A stretch of 64,000 nucleotides of DNA, taken from assembly GCA_047967505.1 (NCBI GenBank), contig CM106540.1; one strand, written 5' to 3'. A program made the translations under genes and the position numbers. This stretch comes from Dipteris shenzhenensis. Its lineage: Eukaryota; Polypodiophyta; Polypodiopsida; Gleicheniales. Positions 52,634 through 63,464 of this stretch are shown piece after piece. The stretch's first letter is position 1; every line of letters starts with the position of its first letter. The notes below the pieces were generated by a model. It was not told the DNA's origin and ran no database searches. It saw nothing but the letters and a program-made list of their open reading frames with translations.

Positions 52634-54231
52634 ATGTCGGAAGCAACTGAAGGCCCACCGTCACCAAACCGAATCGGAGACATCTACTTCACAAGGAATA
52701 GAGCTGGAGCTGAGGCTGACAGTCAGACAGATCAAGACCTTGACAACATCTTCCACGATCTTGACTATATCCCAAGTGGGGAGAGTTCCTTAACAAATTC
52801 AATTCATAGCTCAGAAATTCAAGAAGCTGTAGCTGAACTTAAGGTGTTGCCTATTTCAACACATAGTGACACATTCCTCAAAACCACAGTGGGAACACGG
52901 CTGCACGCTTATTCATTGCAACTCGAAGACAAATCGACTTCAATCCCTTGCCACCTCAACCCAAAAAGAAGGCACCTATTCTCGAAGCGGTCAGGATGCA
53001 GAACCTCTTAGTCAAAGCAGCAAAGTTCGAAGGAAAGAAAGGACAAGATCCAGATAGTCATATCAGACAGTTCAAGACCCATTGGATGGCTAGCGGATTT
53101 GGGGCTCTACCTGATGCAGTAAAGAAAGAGCAATTTGCAGCTACTCTTAAAGAAAAGGCAATGACTTGGTTTATGCAATATGGTCTTGCAAATTATAATG
53201 CCTTGACAGTCTCATTCCTAAAAATATTTAGAAAAGACAAAACACCAGAAGAAGTTCTAAAGAAGCTTCGGAATATCAAACAAAAAGACCTATTGGTGGA
53301 AGACTATGCACAGATCTGAATCAGAGGCTAGCTGTCCCACAAAGGCCTACACATGAACAACTTGGTGACAACTTTTGCAAAGGATTAGCCAAACAATTGA
53401 GAACTGCAGTAGCAAGGAGAGATCGGTTGGGAGGAGCAAATGACTTTAATAACATGGTTGAAGCAACTCAAAGAGCAGAGAGAAGACTTGGTTGTAAATC
53501 AAAGTCAAAGAAAGGAAAGAAGAAATGAGCATCTGACTTTGACACACATTTAGACATAGAGGATGACTCCGATGGAGAGGAGGATGACAGTGATGCCTCA
53601 AACTCCGATAGCTCGAATGACGAACCTGAGAGGAAGAAGCACACAAAGCAAAGAGGAAAAGAAAGGACAAGAAGGCAAAATCCAAGGATAAGGCAAAAAC
53701 CAAAAAGAAGGAAGAAAAGGGCTCAAAAGCAGAATCCAAGGTAGAACAAATGATAAAAGAACAGTTTCAAAATTTAAGGTTATCACCAAATCACGCAAAG
53801 ATTGCATGTAAATTCTATGGAAAGATAACCATGATAAAGACAAATGTTGGTATAACCCGAATTTCAGGGGAACAGTGCCAGCTCACATTCAAGTAGCCCA
53901 CAATACAGCTCCACTAGCAGTAGCTAATTGGATTGTAGTACAAGGACAGCAACAACAAAGATTCAACAATGTTGCCCCAAGGAGGCAAAATAACCAGAAC
54001 TGGGGACGTCAACAACAGCCAAACATAAATCAAGCATGCAATTACATTGGCAAAGATGGCCATAGACAAGGTCCACAATGTGAGCTATGGTGCAAACATA
54101 GAGAGGAAAGAGGAATCCCAATTATACAATACAATGCACGAGGAAACCCGAATCCTCCACAACCACCACCAGCAGGTGTAAACATGATCAGTCTACAACC
54201 AATTATTAAAGAGAGCACAAGACACATTTGA
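52634..54231 (+). pseudogene. Gypsy gag, broken
   Basis: Begins MSEATEGPPSPNRIGDIYF (52634); the frame changes near 52955 into LVKAAKFEGKKGQDPDSHIR, TLKEKAMTWFMQYGLANYNA and EEVLKKLRNIKQKDLLVEDY, a retrotransposon gag domain. After a stop at 53319 come FCKGLAKQLRTAVARRDRLG, an Asp/Ser- and Lys-rich segment (53540-53760), a C-K-F-Y-G-K-D-N-H-D-K-D-K-C knuckle-like block near 53812-53850 with the second Cys lost, and a Gln-rich tail with CNYIGKDGHRQGPQC near 54040. At least four frames; dead. Confidence 0.7.
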
Positions 54232-54478
54232 TGCACCAACAGAAAGCCAGAGCCCGCCCACCAGAACATATCCTCCTCAGACAGATAGTAAAATTCTAGT
54301 AGGAATCAAATCGGATCCCATCCAACAACCAGAATGCAGTAGCAAAGAGCAACTATATCATGATGAGGAAGAAGATAATGTGCATAGTGACACTCTAATA
54401 CAAAGGAAGGAGACCATCCAAAAGACAAAAGGCCTAGGGTAGGCTGATAATTTCTTCAAAGAGCTATTACACTCCAAG

Positions 54479-55279
54479 GTGCAAATCACACTGGACCAAC
54501 TATTAAATCTTGTACCAACATTCAAGGAACAATTGTTTCAAGGTTTGGAAGGAGACAACCAACCCAAGGCACCGGTGACTATGATAGAAGAAGATGAAGA
54601 GGAGTCTCCAGAAATCTATACATCAACAATAGAAGAGGTGGATTACAGAGTTCCCACAATTAATGTTGAATACAAAAGACAACAAATACCAGATGTCCTA
54701 ATTGATGGGGGATCAGGTGTTAACATCTTATCTGAGGAGTTATTCAAGAAATTTTGCTGCAAAGAGTTAGCTCCAGCACCAATCCAAGTGAGAATGGCTG
54801 ATCAAAGAAGAATCCAGCCACTTGGTATCCTCAGAGGCCAGGAAATTAGCATTTGGGAATTGAGTTTCACTGTTACATTTGTTGTACTCAGAATGGAATA
54901 AAAAGACAGTTCCTACTTCATGTTATTAGGTTGGCTAAGAGCTACAAGAGTGAAACATGATTGGGGTGCTGAGAGAATCACCATCAAAAAAGATAAGAAA
55001 AAGTTTAAGATTTTCCTAACATCTAAAAGAAGTTTCCCTCGGCATATGCAGCCCTTCGAAGCAGAAGGTGTAAACATGGTGGCTGAAGTTGAGGAGGATG
55101 AGGAAGAAATCTTCCTAAGAAGAAACTCATCTGTAATACCTATATTTGAGGTAGATGTGGCAAAGATACTCAAACAATACATTACTCAAGAGAGGAAACC
55201 GCAAGCAACCGATCCAACTACACACAAAACACAGTCAGATAGAATCGGACAGAAGTCGGATGCACAATCAGAAAACTAA
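54479..55279 (+). pseudogene. Gypsy aspartic protease and linker
   Basis: LIDGGSGVNILSEELFKKF (near 54700) contains the D-G-G-S-G form of the active site. VPTINVEYKRQQIPDVLIDG precedes it and VRMADQRRIQPLGILRG follows. The frame stops at 54901 and the sense goes on in another frame (YFMLLGWLRATRVKHDWGAE, a common gypsy block) to 55279. Acidic stretches lie on both sides. Confidence 0.75.
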
Positions 55280-55549
55280 AATGCCAACACAGCAAAAGAG
55301 GCAAACAATGAGAAAGGTACATCAGAGGAGAACTATAAAACAAGTATGCAAGCTATCATTGAGGCAGAAGCACACTTTGAAGAGCATATGAAAAGGAGTG
55401 CTAGAGTCAAAGAAGATGATCTAGAAGGAATGGATCTTGGTGACTATGATAACCCCAAAATAGTGCTTACAAGCAGGGGCCTCAACAATTCATTCAAAGA
55501 ACAACTCAAGTAATTGCTGGTTGAATATAAAGATGTCTTTGCATGGCAC

Positions 55550-56880
55550 TATGCAGACATGAAGGGTGACCCAAGATTTTGCCAACATAGAAAAAAGATG
55601 CAACACCAGTGATCCAACATAGATACAAGATGAACCCCAACTATGCTAGACAAGTGAAGGAGGAACTTGACAAACTACTCAAAGTTGGATTCATATATCC
55701 CTTGAACCATGTGACATGGTTATCCCCAATTGTGATTGTACCAAAAAAGAATAGGAAACTCAGAATATGTGTGGATTATAGGAAATTGAATGCTTCCACC
55801 ATCATCGATCCATTTCCACTCCCATTTTGTGACCCATTACTAGATGTTGTTGCAGGCCATAAACTTTATAGTTTCCTTAATGGATTTAGTAGCTACAATC
55901 AGATAAGAATGGCTCCTGAGGACAAAGACAAAACAGTGTTTGTAACTGAATAGGGAGCATTCACATCAAATGTGATGACATTTGGAGTCAAAATTGCACC
56001 ACCTACTTTCCAAAAGTATATCCAAAATGTATTTGCAGAATAGTTAACATATTTTATGAAAGTATTTTTGGATTATTTTTCAGTGTTTGGAAAGAGGCAT
56101 GAACACCTTCATCACCTAAGACTATGCTTTCAAAAATGCAGGTTGGCTAGGCTCAGCCTTAACCCTGCAAAATGTGCATTTGCTGTTAGAAGAGGAGTCC
56201 TACTAGGACATATCATATCAGAGCAGGGGATGGAAATTGATCCTAAGAAAGTCTCTGCTATTCAGAAAGCAAATCCACCAAAGAATTTAAAAGAATTAGA
56301 AAGGTTTGTTGGCCAAGTCAAATGGCATTGCAAATTTTTTAGATACTTGACTGAGATATGCTATCCACTTACAAAGCTCACTAGAGAAACAGAACCATAT
56401 GTATGGGGAAAAGAACAAGATGCATCAGACACAGCTGTTGGCGCAGTATTAATGCAGCAAAAACAAAACAAATGGTTCAGACCAGTGTACTATGCAAGCA
56501 GGATTCTCACAAAGCATGAAAGGAACTATGATGTTACTGAAAGAGAAGCACTTGGGATGGTATATACCTTGCATAAATTCAGACACTACCTATTGGGTAA
56601 TAAAATTCATTTTCAAGCAGACCACCAAGCACTCATATATTTGGTGAAAAAACCACAACTCACGGGCAAACTTGCTAGGTGGATGCTCCTACTACAAGAA
56701 TTTGACTATACCATTGTGCATAGACCTGGAAAACAGCATGCTATTGCTAATTATCTGAGCAGACTAACATCCGAAGAAGATCCGATTGGTGTTCCAGATG
56801 ACCTACCTGATGCTCGCATATTTATGATCCGAATAGACGATCCTTTAAATTGGTATGGCAAAATGCTAACTTTCTCATTG
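55550..56880 (+). pseudogene. Gypsy RT and RNase H, inactive
   Basis: RT: YKMNPNYARQVKEELDKLLK, KKNRKLRICVDYRKLNASTI, AGHKLYSFLNGFSSYNQIRM, stop at 55951-55953, then VMTFGVKIAPPTFQKYIQNV and a second stop near 56042. The active-site block reads FLDYFSVFG, so the second catalytic Asp is Tyr. The thumb includes LGHIISEQGMEIDPKKVSAI. RNase H starts DASDTAVGAVLMQQKQNK after a deletion, with TEREALGMVYTLHKFRHYLL and HRPGKQHAIANYLSRL. RT could not polymerise. Confidence 0.82.
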
Positions 56881-56899
56881 ATGGTCTCATCCCTGAATC

Positions 56900-57918
56900 T
56901 AGATGCGTCAATTTTATGAGCAGGTTTATCCGAGCATGTTTTTTAAGAGATTTAAAAAAGTATATCTCTTTAGGAAACATGGTTTTGACACTTTTATTTT
57001 CACTAGAACTAGATCCCTTTATCATAAAAACATACAGAATTGTCACTCATTCAATTTTATATAACATAAACTTTCTTATTCATAGACATCCTTTGTACCC
57101 CTATTATTACCTTTAAAAAGTGTTGAAAAATAATTCCTTTAAGAAACATCCCTCATAATCACTCTCAATGTAATAATATTATACATATATAATTACTTAT
57201 TATACATATTTATATCAAGATGAAAGAGCTTTCTAGTGTTTTAATAGCATAAATAACAAGATATTTATGTATATGTTTCTAAAGAAGTTTAAATTACTAC
57301 AAATAAGTATTAACTTGGGCTTATATATCACTCTCATAAAATACATGTAATATTTAGTCATATATATGCAAGATTTTCCAAAACATAACCCCATGGATGT
57401 GCTCAAATGGAACTTTCCAATCAAGTCGAGTGGCTGAATGACTATATTTGGACATTGGATCTGAAAGTTGTGCCACTTTTAAAAGTGCTGTCCATGGTAG
57501 TTTCGCCAGCAAAACTACCTTGGAAGACTTACTTCAAAGGGGTTTCGCTGGCGAAACTACCTTGATGGCTTGCTTCATTGAGGTTTCTTTGGATAAACCC
57601 TTTTATGAGGCTAGGTTGATAGAGGGTTTTCAATGTCACCCCCTATTAAGTAAAAGTTGTAGGAAGGATCACAAAGGGAATTTTCATAGAGAAATTTACT
57701 CTACATGTGGGTTTCTTCAAAAGCCATCCCATTATGTTTCTCCCCATTCCCGAAGATTCATATAAAGATATGTGTATAAGATAGGCATTGCTATAATACT
57801 TTGCATACTTCCGAGTGAAACTATATTTTGTTCTGAACTATTTTTGCCATATTTTTGCATAGTTGAAAGCTTTTTTCTTCCTTTGCTCGGATGCTCGAAA
57901 GATTTCGCTCGAAAAATG
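56900..57918. other. AT-rich insert of about 1 kb splitting gypsy pol
   Basis: Sense is lost after LIDGxIPES near 56900 and regained near 57919. CTCATCCCTGAATC (56886-56899) and CTCATCCCTCCTGAATC (57919-57935) flank it as imperfect direct repeats. Inside are two palindrome-like elements: GTAGTTTCGCC...AAACTAC at 57497-57518 and the perfect GTTTCGCTGGCGAAAC at 57542-57557, each followed by TACCTTG or CTACCTTG. No transposase or known domain was seen. Confidence 0.55.
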
Positions 57919-58230
57919 CTCATCCCTCCTGAATCCTTGACCAGAGATCAGAGAAAGAAGCTTGTCTTACAAAGCAAGCCCTTCCTAGTAATTACTGGAG
58001 TTCTATACAAAAGAGGAATAGACCAAGTCATCAAGAGATGCGTCCAAACTCATGAGCAAAAACATGTTCTGGCAAAACCACATGGAGCATCAATTGGAGG
58101 ACACTTTTCAGGGAAAAACACAAGTAGAAAAATATTGAAAGCAAGCTTGTGGTGGCCCACAATCCTAAAAGATGCTCATAACTATGCAAAATCCTACCTA
58201 CCCTGCCAAAGCAATGATGCCACTGGATAA
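57905..58230 (+). pseudogene. Gypsy integrase zinc-binding domain, truncated
   Basis: Reads LTRDQRKKLVLQSKPFLVIT, GVLYKRGIDQVIKRC, then HGASIGGHFSGKNTSRKILK, ASLWWPTILKDAHNY and SYLPCQ. This is the H-H-C-C domain at the start of integrase, with the first Cys position occupied by Tyr. The catalytic core is missing. Sequence after 58230 belongs to a different element. Confidence 0.75.
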
Positions 58231-58426
58231 TGACAGAATGCCACATCAGCCCATCGGAGCATTAGAACTATTAGTTCATGGACTAAACAATGAGGCAAAG
58301 GTGAATCACAATGAACACATCTTTATTCATAAGTGGTTACATATCTAAGCAACTGCCTCCATGTTGGTACATCCCAGATCCACAATCATCTCCATGATTA
58401 GCTCAATCAGTTACCTCCTATGATCA
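58231..58426. other. Flank of hAT, part of the same element as 61868 on
   Basis: Together with 61868 on, this is the pre-insertion sequence of the hAT target. On the minus strand it follows the non-coding tail of the second gag-only copia relative and contains AATAAAG near 58330, so it may be that element's LTR. Not proven, because no second LTR copy is visible. Confidence 0.4.
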
Positions 58427-58434
58427 CTCCAAAT
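58427..58434 (+). repeat. hAT target-site duplication CTCCAAAT (left)
   Basis: Eight bases, repeated at 61860-61867. They fit the hAT target consensus with T at position 2 and A at position 7. Confidence 0.88.
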
Positions 58435-58440
58435 CATAGT

Positions 58441-58550
58441 TAGGGGAAACGGGGAACGGAAACGGAAACGGGGAAACGGGGAACGGAAACGGAAACGGAA
58501 ACGTTTCGGGATTTCTGGGAGGGCTGAAACGGGGAAACGCCACGTCAGCA
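58441..58550 (+). repeat. Left subterminal GAAACG array of hAT
   Basis: Nine GAAACG motifs in the same orientation plus one CGTTTCG within about 100 bp; seven extend to AAACGG. AAACGG is the subterminal motif bound by the transposase of maize Ac, the best-studied hAT, so these are likely transposase sites. The same function here is inferred. Confidence 0.8.
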
Positions 58551-59023
58551 AGGGAGGTTTACAAAAAGGAGTTTGGAGATGAGAACACACACATTTAGAA
58601 TGCTACAGCCTACAGCCTACCTGTAACTTAAAATATAGTGCATAATACTTACCACATGGCACAATGTCACTTAGAACTTAGAAGTTAGAAGTTAGAACAA
58701 GTTACAAATTATAACTTAGAACTTGGAGCTTAGAAGTTAACTTAGCAGTGAGCAATACATATTACAAATATAAATGACAAATCTGAAATCAATGAGAAAA
58801 GCTGAAGATTGACAAGTTACAAAATGCCAAAGGCAATATAATATATGATTCATATATTATTATGTCTCATTGTCAAGAGTCAAGACTCAAGACTCAAGAG
58901 TCAAAAGTACAAAATTCAGATTCCCAAAAGCCTAGGCTCTAAGCCTTAAGGCCAACCGCTACATCACTGATGATATGATCAAAATCCATAATGTAGATTC
59001 TCGAATCTAGATAGCTCAGCTGC
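58551..59023 (-). other. 3' untranslated part of the hAT element
   Basis: No coding sense. Contains repeats of TTAGAACTTAGAAGTTAG type (58670-58740) and AAGAGTCAAGACTCAAGA type (58873-58903). It lies between the transposase stop and the left subterminal array. Confidence 0.6.
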
Positions 59024-61268
59024 TCAAGAGTCCTCCTCCTCCTCCTCCTCCTCCTCCTCCTCCTCCACTTCCACTGCCATCTCCTCATCGTCGTCGTCGT
59101 CGTCGTCATCATCCTCCCCCTCCTCATCATCATCAGTGAGGGTGTCATCAGGCTTATGAAAACCAATGAACTTGTCATGAGTGTACTCTTGTCTCATCCT
59201 GTTAAGCAAACGCAAGTTTGCATTAACAAAGACAAGATCGTTCGCCTTGTGTGCTTTGAGACGGTTCCTCTTCTTTGTATGGATGTGGGCAAAGCTGCTC
59301 CACATGCGCTCACAAGAGGAGGAGCTACAACCCTGGCTGAGAATCCGAATGGCAAGCGCTTGCAGCTGTGGGGAATCAGCTCCATAATCCTCCCACCATG
59401 TAACAGACCCAACTCGAAATCTGAAATTTGAAAGATCATAAAATTCAGATATATGGCAAAGCTCATGAAAAATTATGAATCATTAAATAGTAAAATTTAA
59501 GAATTTAAATGAGTTAGGATTACCTGTCATATTGGGCATCTGGCCATCCAAATATGCCCTCCTTATTGCGGTAATTGGCGAGCTGGTCCTTCACTGTCCG
59601 GCGAGCCTCTGGCATTTGCACCATCTTCTGAAGAGTGAGGTTCCAACCACGGACCACCTCTGCATCACTTTGTTGTGCAGTTGCCTTGTGTTGAAACTCT
59701 GGGTCCAACACAAATGCAGCCGCATGAATGGGAGAGTAGTACTGATTCCACCTAGTCACAGCCAACTCCTCCAGCTCTTTCAACCTGTGGGGATCTTTCT
59801 CTAACACTCTGATATTTTCTATCATGCGATCCATCCCCTCATATACCTTGCCAATAAAAGGCATGTCTCCATCAACCTTTTTTAGCAACAAGACAATCGG
59901 CTTACACAAGTCATACAAGTGTGATGCATCAGCCCAAAAGTCATCGCTGCCTATGCACAAATCGTACACCAATATCCCAAGAGCCTGCTTTGAAGTGGGC
60001 CATGCATCCCACTGTGGGCTTGCCACAACCTGCTTAAGAGCAGGTCTCATTTCAATGAGTCTGCGAAGCATCATATAATTGTATGCAAACCTTGTCTCTG
60101 CATACTTCAAAAGCTCCTTCCTTGCATAGGTGCGATACAAAGAGAGAGAAAAATGATGGCGTGTAATGAACCCAACTATCTCTCTTGCATTATCAATTAC
60201 AATTTTTACCCAAGGTAATTTGCCAATGTCTTTCAACAAATTATTCAAACAATGGGCAACACAAGAACTCCATTGAATATGGGGGTACCTTTGTTCCAAT
60301 AATGCACCTGCAGCCCTATTGGTATTTTCACCATCTGAAACCAACTGCACAACATTAGACGGGCCCACATACTCCACTGCATCTGCCCACATCTGCATCA
60401 AAACATTTGCTGTTTTTTGTTGTACTCCGCACTCTATGGAGTGTATGTACAAAGAAGATCCTCTGCAATATGCCAAAATACCCTCTAGTGATCGACTACG
60501 TACATCACTCCAGCCATCTGCTACCAAAGTGACCCCATACTTATGCCATTTCTCCTTAACAGGCTGAATGGCCTCATTAACTGCCTTCACCTCATCCTCT
60601 AGAAGCTTTCCCCTCAATGCATCAAAAGTGGGAGGGGTGTATGTGGGCCCAAAGGCTGTAATTTCAGTCACCATCTCCTTGAAATAAGCAGACCGTGCCA
60701 CATTGAAACTAATCCCATTCGAGTAAAAGAAACGGGCCACGGCTGCATCTACCTGTGCCTTCCTTTGTGGATGCCATGCAGTATAAAGAGTGCTTTGCCT
60801 TCGTGTAGGTGGGAGAGGTGAAGGAGATGCAATAGGAGTAGAACCTGTAGCTCCAAGAACATGTGCACTCCCAGAAGATGAAATTGTAGTAGCAGCACCA
60901 GAGGGAAGAGGACTCCTTTTTGCAGTAGCCATATGAGCACCTGAAGTAGCTCCTCCACCAGTGGATGCAATAGTCCTAGCTTTCTTCGCGGAAGGAAATG
61001 CCTCGACCTCTTGTGCCAACCTTGCTTTCTCTTCCTCGGATATTTCAGTGCATATTGTAATCCCCTCTCCCTTGATGCCAAGAAGATGGGCCTTCACCCT
61101 ATCAGGAATCCCACCTCTTTTCAATCCACAACGCCTGCACATGAACTTGCGAGCGCCTCCTTTCTTGGAGTCGTAGCCACCCAGGAGATCGACTTGACTC
61201 CACCAAAAATCTGATTGGGTGAATTCTACCTCCAAATGAGACTCAGGGGTAGGGTGTCTTGAAGCCAT
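59024..61268 (-). CDS. hAT transposase (BED-like finger, DUF659, hAT C-terminal)
   Basis: Exon 1 runs 61268-59524, intron 59523-59421 (103 bp, GT...AG), exon 2 runs 59420-59024, for 713 residues. The start MASRHPTPESHLEVEFTQSD is preferred; an upstream reading from 61703 is low-complexity. A BED-type finger is near residues 45-75 (FMCRRCGLKRGG, then VKAHLLGIKGEGITIC). A DUF659-like catalytic core spans about residues 190-440 (LVADGWSDVRSRSLEGILAY, VVQLVSDGENTNRAAGALLE, WSSCVAHCLNNLLKDIGKLP). Exon 2 has the hAT C-terminal dimerisation motif TWWEDYGADSPQLQALAIRI, SSSCERMWSSFAHIHTKKRN, RL. The tail is poly-Asp then poly-Glu. No stop or frameshift once the intron is removed; the splice is predicted by eye. 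Confidence 0.9.
59036..59106 (-). repeat. (CTC)n and (GTC)n trinucleotide runs encoding the acidic tail
   Basis: CTCCTC repeats (59036-59064) and CGTCGT repeats (59088-59107) encode runs of Glu and Asp at the transposase C-terminus. Length variation here would not break the frame. Confidence 0.85.
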
Positions 61269-61674
61269 GGAACTTTGGAAGCTTGTTGCTTGAAAGGGGG
61301 GCTGAAACTGCAAAGAGAGCCAAGGGTTGAAACTTGAAAGAGAGGGCTGAAGCCTGAAACTTGAAAGTGGGGCCTGAAAGAGGAGGGAACAGAAGGCTGA
61401 AAGAGAGGGCTGAAAGAGGGGGCTGAAGGAGGGCTGAAGGAGGGCTGGAGGGGAGAAGATGATGATGGAGGGCTGAAGCAGGCTGCAAGAGAGAAAGGAG
61501 AGGAAAGGAGTGAATGGGGCTGAAGGAGGGCCCCTAAACCTTGAGGATGGATGGACTCTGGAGAGAGTATAAACTATGAGGCTGAAGGAGTGGAAGGAGG
61601 CAAAAATCGGAGGCAGAAAGGAAGAAAACGGGGCTGGCGGCGCATCTCGCAAGACATTGGAGACCTGGCAACAT

Positions 61675-61855
61675 TTGTTGTCTGAAACGCGGCGTTTCAG
61701 CAACCTGAAACGCGTTTCAGGCTGGCTGAAACGTTTCAGCCAGCCGTTTCAGGGTCCCGAAACGTTTCGGGCCCTGAAACGCGTTTCAGGAAACGCCTGG
61801 TCTCTGAAACGGCGTTTCAGGCCTGGCTGGGCTCTGAAACGCGTTTCAGCGTAAC
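61675..61855 (+). repeat. Right subterminal palindromic GAAACG/CGTTTC array of hAT
   Basis: Eight GAAACG and eight CGTTTC in about 170 bp, several fused into the palindrome CTGAAACGCGTTTCAG. Unlike the left end, where motifs are direct repeats, sites here face both ways. It also lies just upstream of the transposase gene, so it may double as promoter. Confidence 0.8.
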
Positions 61856-61859
61856 AGTG

Positions 61860-61867
61860 CTCCAAAT
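61860..61867 (+). repeat. hAT target-site duplication CTCCAAAT (right)
   Basis: Identical to 58427-58434. Confidence 0.88.
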
Positions 61868-63110
61868 CCACACATCACACCAACCTGACATACCTAACTA
61901 CCAAGTCACTAGAACATTCTAGCACACCTACACTCACACACTCCTAGCATAGGACTCCTAGCCCATAGGCACACACACACATACATCAATTTGTACTTCA
62001 TTCTCCTCCACAAATTGATGACCTCATCCCTCAACAGTAGTACATGGGATGCTCCATGGCTTGCCCACCATCATGTGGCAACACACATGGCCCCAACCTC
62101 TGACTCACTCCTAAGACTCTTGGTTTACAACTGGGAGATAGACAATGACTATGTATGGAATCTACATGAGTCCAACAAGGAAAAATCTCAAACAAAACAC
62201 TAACAATCATTTAAGCATGGACTATCCATGGCAGAGAACCATTATTGATCTCACACACAAAGAACTTAGAAAACATATGGGTCATCACCCTTGTCAACAT
62301 TAACTTGGGTGGTGTAAGCAGTGAGAGCTTTAACATTCTCTGGTTCTTCTTCTTCTTCTATCTTTGCTTTTTCCACAAGGTTTGCTGAACATCTCTTCTT
62401 TGCATGGCATTCTTTTTCAACATATCCAGGATTTCCACAAAAGTTGCACTTCATTTTGCTCTCGCCCTTGAAGTTGCTTTTGGCCAAATATGCCCCATGT
62501 TCTTTGTAGTCATTTCTCTGTTTGATTTTCCTTTCCTCTTCCAAGAGGGATGCCTCAATTTCCACCAAACTAATCTCTGGTATATTGGTGAGAGTGGTGA
62601 CAATAGTGCCATATTCCTCAGTTAGCCTTCTAAGTAAGATAGCAATTACAATGTCTTCATCAAGATTAAACTTGATGCCAAATAACTGAGTCAGTATGCT
62701 CTTCATGGAATTTAAATGTGAAGAGATGGATTCTCCTCTATCCAATTTTAGATCAAAGAATTTGATGAGCAAGCTAAACTTGAAACATCTCTCCTGTGCT
62801 CCAAAAACATGCTCAAGATGAGTCCATGCAGCATGAGCAGTCTCACAAACATCAATGTGGTCGATAAAAGAATCACTCAATCCAAGAGCAATCATGGCTA
62901 GTGTTTTTTCATCCTTAGGGAGCCATAAAGCTTCTCATTCCCTATTTGTTGGTTTCTTTTCTTTTCCATTAGCCATCTTCCAGATCCCCTTTTTCATGAG
63001 AATAAATTTCAATTTGGTCTGCCAAGTATGAAAACCCTCTCCCTCAAACTTATCTATCTTGATTTTGAACGCCATTTGAGAAGGTCTTACCAATTTAATG
63101 GCAGTTTCTA
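61868..63110 (-). mobile_element. Second gag-only copia-type element, partial
   Basis: On the minus strand a copia gag (63075-62266) is followed by a non-coding tail, not by protease or integrase. The post-gag motif TCAATAATGGTTCTCTGCC (complement near 62240) matches that of the gag-only element at 31376. LTRs and primer site were not found, and hAT sits in its 3' part. It supports the view that gag-only copia elements form a family in this genome. Confidence 0.7.
62266..63075 (-). pseudogene. Copia gag of the second gag-only element
   Basis: ATG at 63075 (MAFKIKIDKFEGEGFHTWQT, then KLKFILMKKGIW). A TGA near 62935 interrupts; from 62895 the frame is open for 209 residues: IALGLSDSFIDHIDV, AAWTHLEHVFGAQE, LLIKFFDLKLDRGESISSHL, LLRRLTEEYGTIVTTL. 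The knuckle C-N-F-C-G-N-P-G-Y-V-E-K-E-C (near residue 150 of the open part) has Tyr instead of His. It ends DDPYVF, like DHDFAF of the first element. One stop plus a damaged knuckle. Confidence 0.82.
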
Positions 63111-63464
63111 ATCCCTTTACAAAAGATCAGTCTTTCTGAACAAAGAAATCACCTTCACCATATAGATGCAAATTGCTAGATAAGAATTCAGAAAAACCTA
63201 GTTGTTTGGAATATGCATAACCAGTTGGCTTCTCCCAAATCCTCTTAACTGAGGTCTTCTTTACCTTGTACTTTGTTCTTCTTGTAGTCCTCTTCAAGTT
63301 CTTAGCATTGGAAGAGCATTGAGTACTTGGCATGTTGTCAAGAAATCAATGCTAACTGAGCTTCAAAGAGCATTCTCTGAACTGGAAAAAAAATCTCTGA
63401 ACTATACTTTAACCCCACTTTATACCTCAAGCATTAACTTAGCATTTAGTGTAGCATCAAATTT
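63111..63464. other. Unassigned junction between gag-only element and LINE2 copy
   Basis: A 68-codon minus frame (63127-63333, KNLKRTTRRTKYKVKKTSVK) lies just upstream of gag and may be leader sequence. No LTR or primer site was recognised. The change to LINE2 sequence occurs near 63465. Confidence 0.4.

Larger units (their letters stand above)
52634..58230 (+). mobile_element. Ty3/gypsy element, non-chromovirus, degenerate
   Basis: Gag, protease (LIDGGSGVNI), RT, RNase H and the N-terminal integrase zinc domain follow in the standard gypsy order on the + strand. The DGGSG protease and lack of a chromodomain suggest the Tat/Athila side of the family, though that placement is tentative. Pol is split by a 1-kb insert (about 56900-57918). 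Integrase is cut at 58230, where sequence of a copia-type element begins. No LTR was identified. Confidence 0.8.
58435..61859 (-). mobile_element. Complete hAT DNA transposon with DUF659-type transposase
   Basis: 3425 bp between perfect 8-bp duplications. The ends are CATAGTTAGGGG on the left and, read inward from the right, CACTGTTACGCT: a short imperfect inverted repeat of the hAT form CAxxG. Both subterminal regions are packed with GAAACG motifs. The transposase is on the minus strand in two exons and appears uninterrupted. All parts needed for an autonomous element seem present. Confidence 0.92.

Noticed and set aside
61269-61703. N-terminal extension of the hAT transposase
   Set aside because: Ser/Phe/Leu-rich and lacking domains. 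It overlaps the subterminal array, so ATG 61268 just before the BED-like finger is a better start.
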